A stretch of 24,735 nt of DNA from Scatocola faecipullorum (GTDB lineage: Bacteria; Pseudomonadota; Alphaproteobacteria; RF32; CAG-239): positions 1 to 24,735 of the forward strand of contig DVNC01000031.1 of the NCBI GenBank assembly GCA_018714685.1, given 5' to 3'. A program made the translations under genes and the position numbers. Each line of letters begins with the position of its first letter. Within the stretch, counting starts at the first letter, position 1. Below are positions 23,288 to 24,735 of this stretch, in pieces. The notes below the pieces were generated by a model. The model made no database searches and was not told where the DNA came from. It worked only from the letters and a program-made list of their open reading frames with translations.

Positions 23288-23923
23288 ATGAAAAATTTTA
23301 TTATTTTGTTGCTGCTGTTGGGCGGTGCTGTAACATTGAATTCCTGTCAAAAAGAGGAAGACAACTGGGCTGAAGAACTGTTGCTCGATAATCATGGCCG
23401 AACTACGGTTAAAAAAGTCTATAAAAACGTTACCTTTGTTTCGGATACGTTTATTCCTTTCAAATGCTGCGTTTTTACGTTTGCGGACGGTGCTCATAAA
23501 TATGCCCAGAACCTTCGGATTGACGGTGCGGTCGGCAACGGTTATCCCGTTGAAGGATACCAGACTTATAAAGCTTGTCCTGATGAAATTTATCAAATCA
23601 CGATGGGAACGCCGTCATCCCGGATAGCTCCTGAAAACAATCAGGTTCTTTCTACCCGCGGATTAATTCTCTCGGGCTATAAAGAGGGCCGTATTGTTGA
23701 AGATTTTACCATGCGCTGCCGGTTTACGACCTTTTTGATTTTGGGCTTTCCGCTGATAACTCAGTTCGATACCCAGTTTTTGGAACTCGAAAACGGAAAC
23801 CTGATTTATATCAAGGACTACCGTTCGCAGGGAGAAACCTTTCACGCCGGGGATTATATCCGCTATAAAACTTATACGCTCAATCCCAATGAAGCAGTCG
23901 TCATCGAAAAAACCGAGCCTTGA
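23288..23923 (+). CDS. Predicted surface lipoprotein of Bacteroidota-like type
   Basis: A 211-residue lipoprotein of unknown function. The signal peptide is MKNFIILLLLLGGAVTLNSC, with lipidated C20 in an LNSC lipobox. Directly after it comes QKEED, close to the acidic lipoprotein export signal (Q-K-D-D-E type) that sends lipoproteins to the cell surface in Bacteroidota such as Capnocytophaga. The rest is mostly beta-strand with two cysteines at KCCVF and more at ACPDE and MRCRF, and no family that I recognise. No Shine-Dalgarno precedes the ATG. Lipobox, export-like signal and leader all suggest transfer from Bacteroidota, but this is inference. It stands alone, with its own promoter and terminator. 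Confidence 0.82.
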   Translation: MKNFIILLLLLGGAVTLNSCQKEEDNWAEELLLDNHGRTTVKKVYKNVTFVSDTFIPFKCCVFTFADGAHKYAQNLRIDGAVGNGYPVEGYQTYKACPDEIYQITMGTPSSRIAPENNQVLSTRGLILSGYKEGRIVEDFTMRCRFTTFLILGFPLITQFDTQFLELENGNLIYIKDYRSQGETFHAGDYIRYKTYTLNPNEAVVIEKTEP

Positions 23924-23937
23924 GGCCCGGTTTTTTT
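23907..23937. terminator. Bidirectional terminator with the lipoprotein stop codon in its loop
   Basis: The arms AAAAAACCGaGCC (from 23907) and GGCcCGGTTTTTT pair with one A-C mismatch around the loop TTGA. The TGA stop (23921-23923) sits at the loop. Poly-A on the left and poly-T on the right give a U-tract on both strands, so it serves both convergent genes. Confidence 0.9.
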
Positions 23938-23950
23938 GCAAACAGCGTTA

Positions 23951-24735
23951 TTAAAACGGTGCTTCGCAGGCAAAACCTAGTGTTTCTGTTCCTGTACAAC
24001 CACTATAAGGATTGGTTCGCCAGCCTGAGAAGCAGTCTCCCGTTCCATCTCCTGAATGATAAATACATCCATTTGAAGTACTGCTTAAAGTTTTGCAGGT
24101 TCTTGTTCCTGATGCAATAGTCCAATTAAGACCTCCTGCCGTTTTAGCATTACATTGCGCATTAGCATCACTAGCAGTTCCTATTCCCCCGGAAATGGAT
24201 AGATATCCATGCTGTCCGGTACTGTCAACAGAAACAACTGTTCCTAAAGCAACACCGTCTTTAACATAAGTGTCTCCGACTTTGTAGGTAGTTGTAGGTG
24301 TTGTGCCTCCGGCAATTTTAGCCAGCGTGTTTACGCAACGTATTACACCTTGGAGAGAACAGCTACTAAATGAAACAACTTTTCCTGTTGAAAATGAGAT
24401 TGCTATAGGATCATTATTCTGATTACCATATACATAATTTCCCGTTCCCAAAGATGTTGCCGAAAGGGTTGCCAAAGTTGCCTCTATTTTATTTTTATTA
24501 GCATAAATAGTTTCTAATTCTTCTTTGGTTGGATTTGTCCATTCTCCCTTATTATTTGCCGTATATGAAGAACACTCTGTCCCTGTTACATTGTAAAGAC
24601 AATCAATACCTGAAGTTTTTTGAGGAGATAAAGCAACAATCTGTCCTGAAGTACTGTAAACCACACCGACAGGTATTTTAGTTGGAATGGGTACGGCAGA
24701 ATATGTTCCGTCCGAATAGGCAATATCGCCGACGG
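23951..24735 (-). CDS. C-terminal part of an AT-rich Cys-containing repeat protein (5' end outside window)
   Basis: The reading frame is open to the right edge, so only the last ~261 residues are visible. A GTG at 24664 is internal, not a start. Two copies of a short unit are seen: VGDIAYSDGTYS... followed by GVVYSTSGQIVALSP, and YKVGDTYVKDGVALGTVVSV followed by GQHGYLSISG. Between and after them are helices and Trp/Cys motifs (WTNPTKEELETIYANK, LNWTIASGTRTCK, DCFSGWRTNPYSGC). The layout recalls surface proteins with DUF1566-like or fibrobacter-type modules that sense position in a cell-surface assembly; no firm family call is made. It ends in GFACEAPF. Its base composition is visibly more AT-rich than the other genes. 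Confidence 0.75.
   Translation of the reverse strand, partial: VGDIAYSDGTYSAVPIPTKIPVGVVYSTSGQIVALSPQKTSGIDCLYNVTGTECSSYTANNKGEWTNPTKEELETIYANKNKIEATLATLSATSLGTGNYVYGNQNNDPIAISFSTGKVVSFSSCSLQGVIRCVNTLAKIAGGTTPTTTYKVGDTYVKDGVALGTVVSVDSTGQHGYLSISGGIGTASDANAQCNAKTAGGLNWTIASGTRTCKTLSSTSNGCIYHSGDGTGDCFSGWRTNPYSGCTGTETLGFACEAPF

Overview
This window looks like chromosomal DNA from a Gram-negative bacterium, most likely a host-associated alphaproteobacterium. The evidence is a giant autotransporter with a C-terminal outer-membrane barrel, sigma70-type promoters (TTGNNN, 16-17 nt spacer, TATAAT-like), Shine-Dalgarno sites before most genes, a peptidoglycan-recycling kinase and compact spacing. The lineage is an inference from protein character; no rRNA or tRNA lies in the window to confirm it. 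No gap between genes exceeds 190 nt, so there is no long empty stretch. No CRISPR array, transposase, integrase, tRNA or rRNA was seen.

Layout. (1) 98-7945 (-): a 2605-residue autotransporter adhesin with ankyrin-like N-terminus, hydrophobic/poly-Gly segment, a very long run of short Gly/Asn/Thr repeats, an acidic linker and a beta-barrel, closed by a strong terminator. (2) 8134-10590 (+): a three-gene unit of DUF2157 membrane protein, GDYXXLXY-type protein and an EamA-family transporter. (3) 10701-12428 (+): a separately promoted membrane protein of unknown family with four N-terminal helices and a large soluble part. (4) 12496-12984 (-): an Hsp20 chaperone. (5) 13130-14858 (+): a two-gene operon of a MtnX-like HAD phosphatase and a bacterial sn-glycerol-1-phosphate dehydrogenase. 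(6) 14860-17263 (-): a tight three-gene operon of a protein with a ParB/sulfiredoxin-like motif, a CgeB-like glycosyltransferase and a MESH1-like HD hydrolase. (7) 17432-18766 (+): a predicted beta-solenoid protein whose N-terminus resembles the tail of PcfJ-like proteins. (8) 18875-19375 (+): an unknown small protein with a three-cysteine tail. (9) 19437-20750 (+): a divergent AnmK. (10) 20765-22090 (-): a RhlE-like RNA helicase. (11) 22260-23162 (-): a second EamA transporter. (12) 23288-23923 (+): a lipoprotein of Bacteroidota-like appearance. (13) 23951 to the right edge (-): the C-terminal part of an AT-rich, Cys-containing surface-type protein.

Themes. Several genes concern the cell envelope: the autotransporter, glycosyltransferase, G1P dehydrogenase, AnmK, lipoprotein and two small-molecule exporter-type proteins. 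All four convergent gene pairs share a single hairpin between them, and in several cases the stop codon sits inside that hairpin. A perfect 11-bp inverted repeat covers the anmK ribosome binding site. The most interesting unexplained genes are the beta-solenoid protein at 17432, the membrane protein at 10701, the phosphatase/G1P dehydrogenase pair, and the autotransporter with its odd N-terminal architecture.
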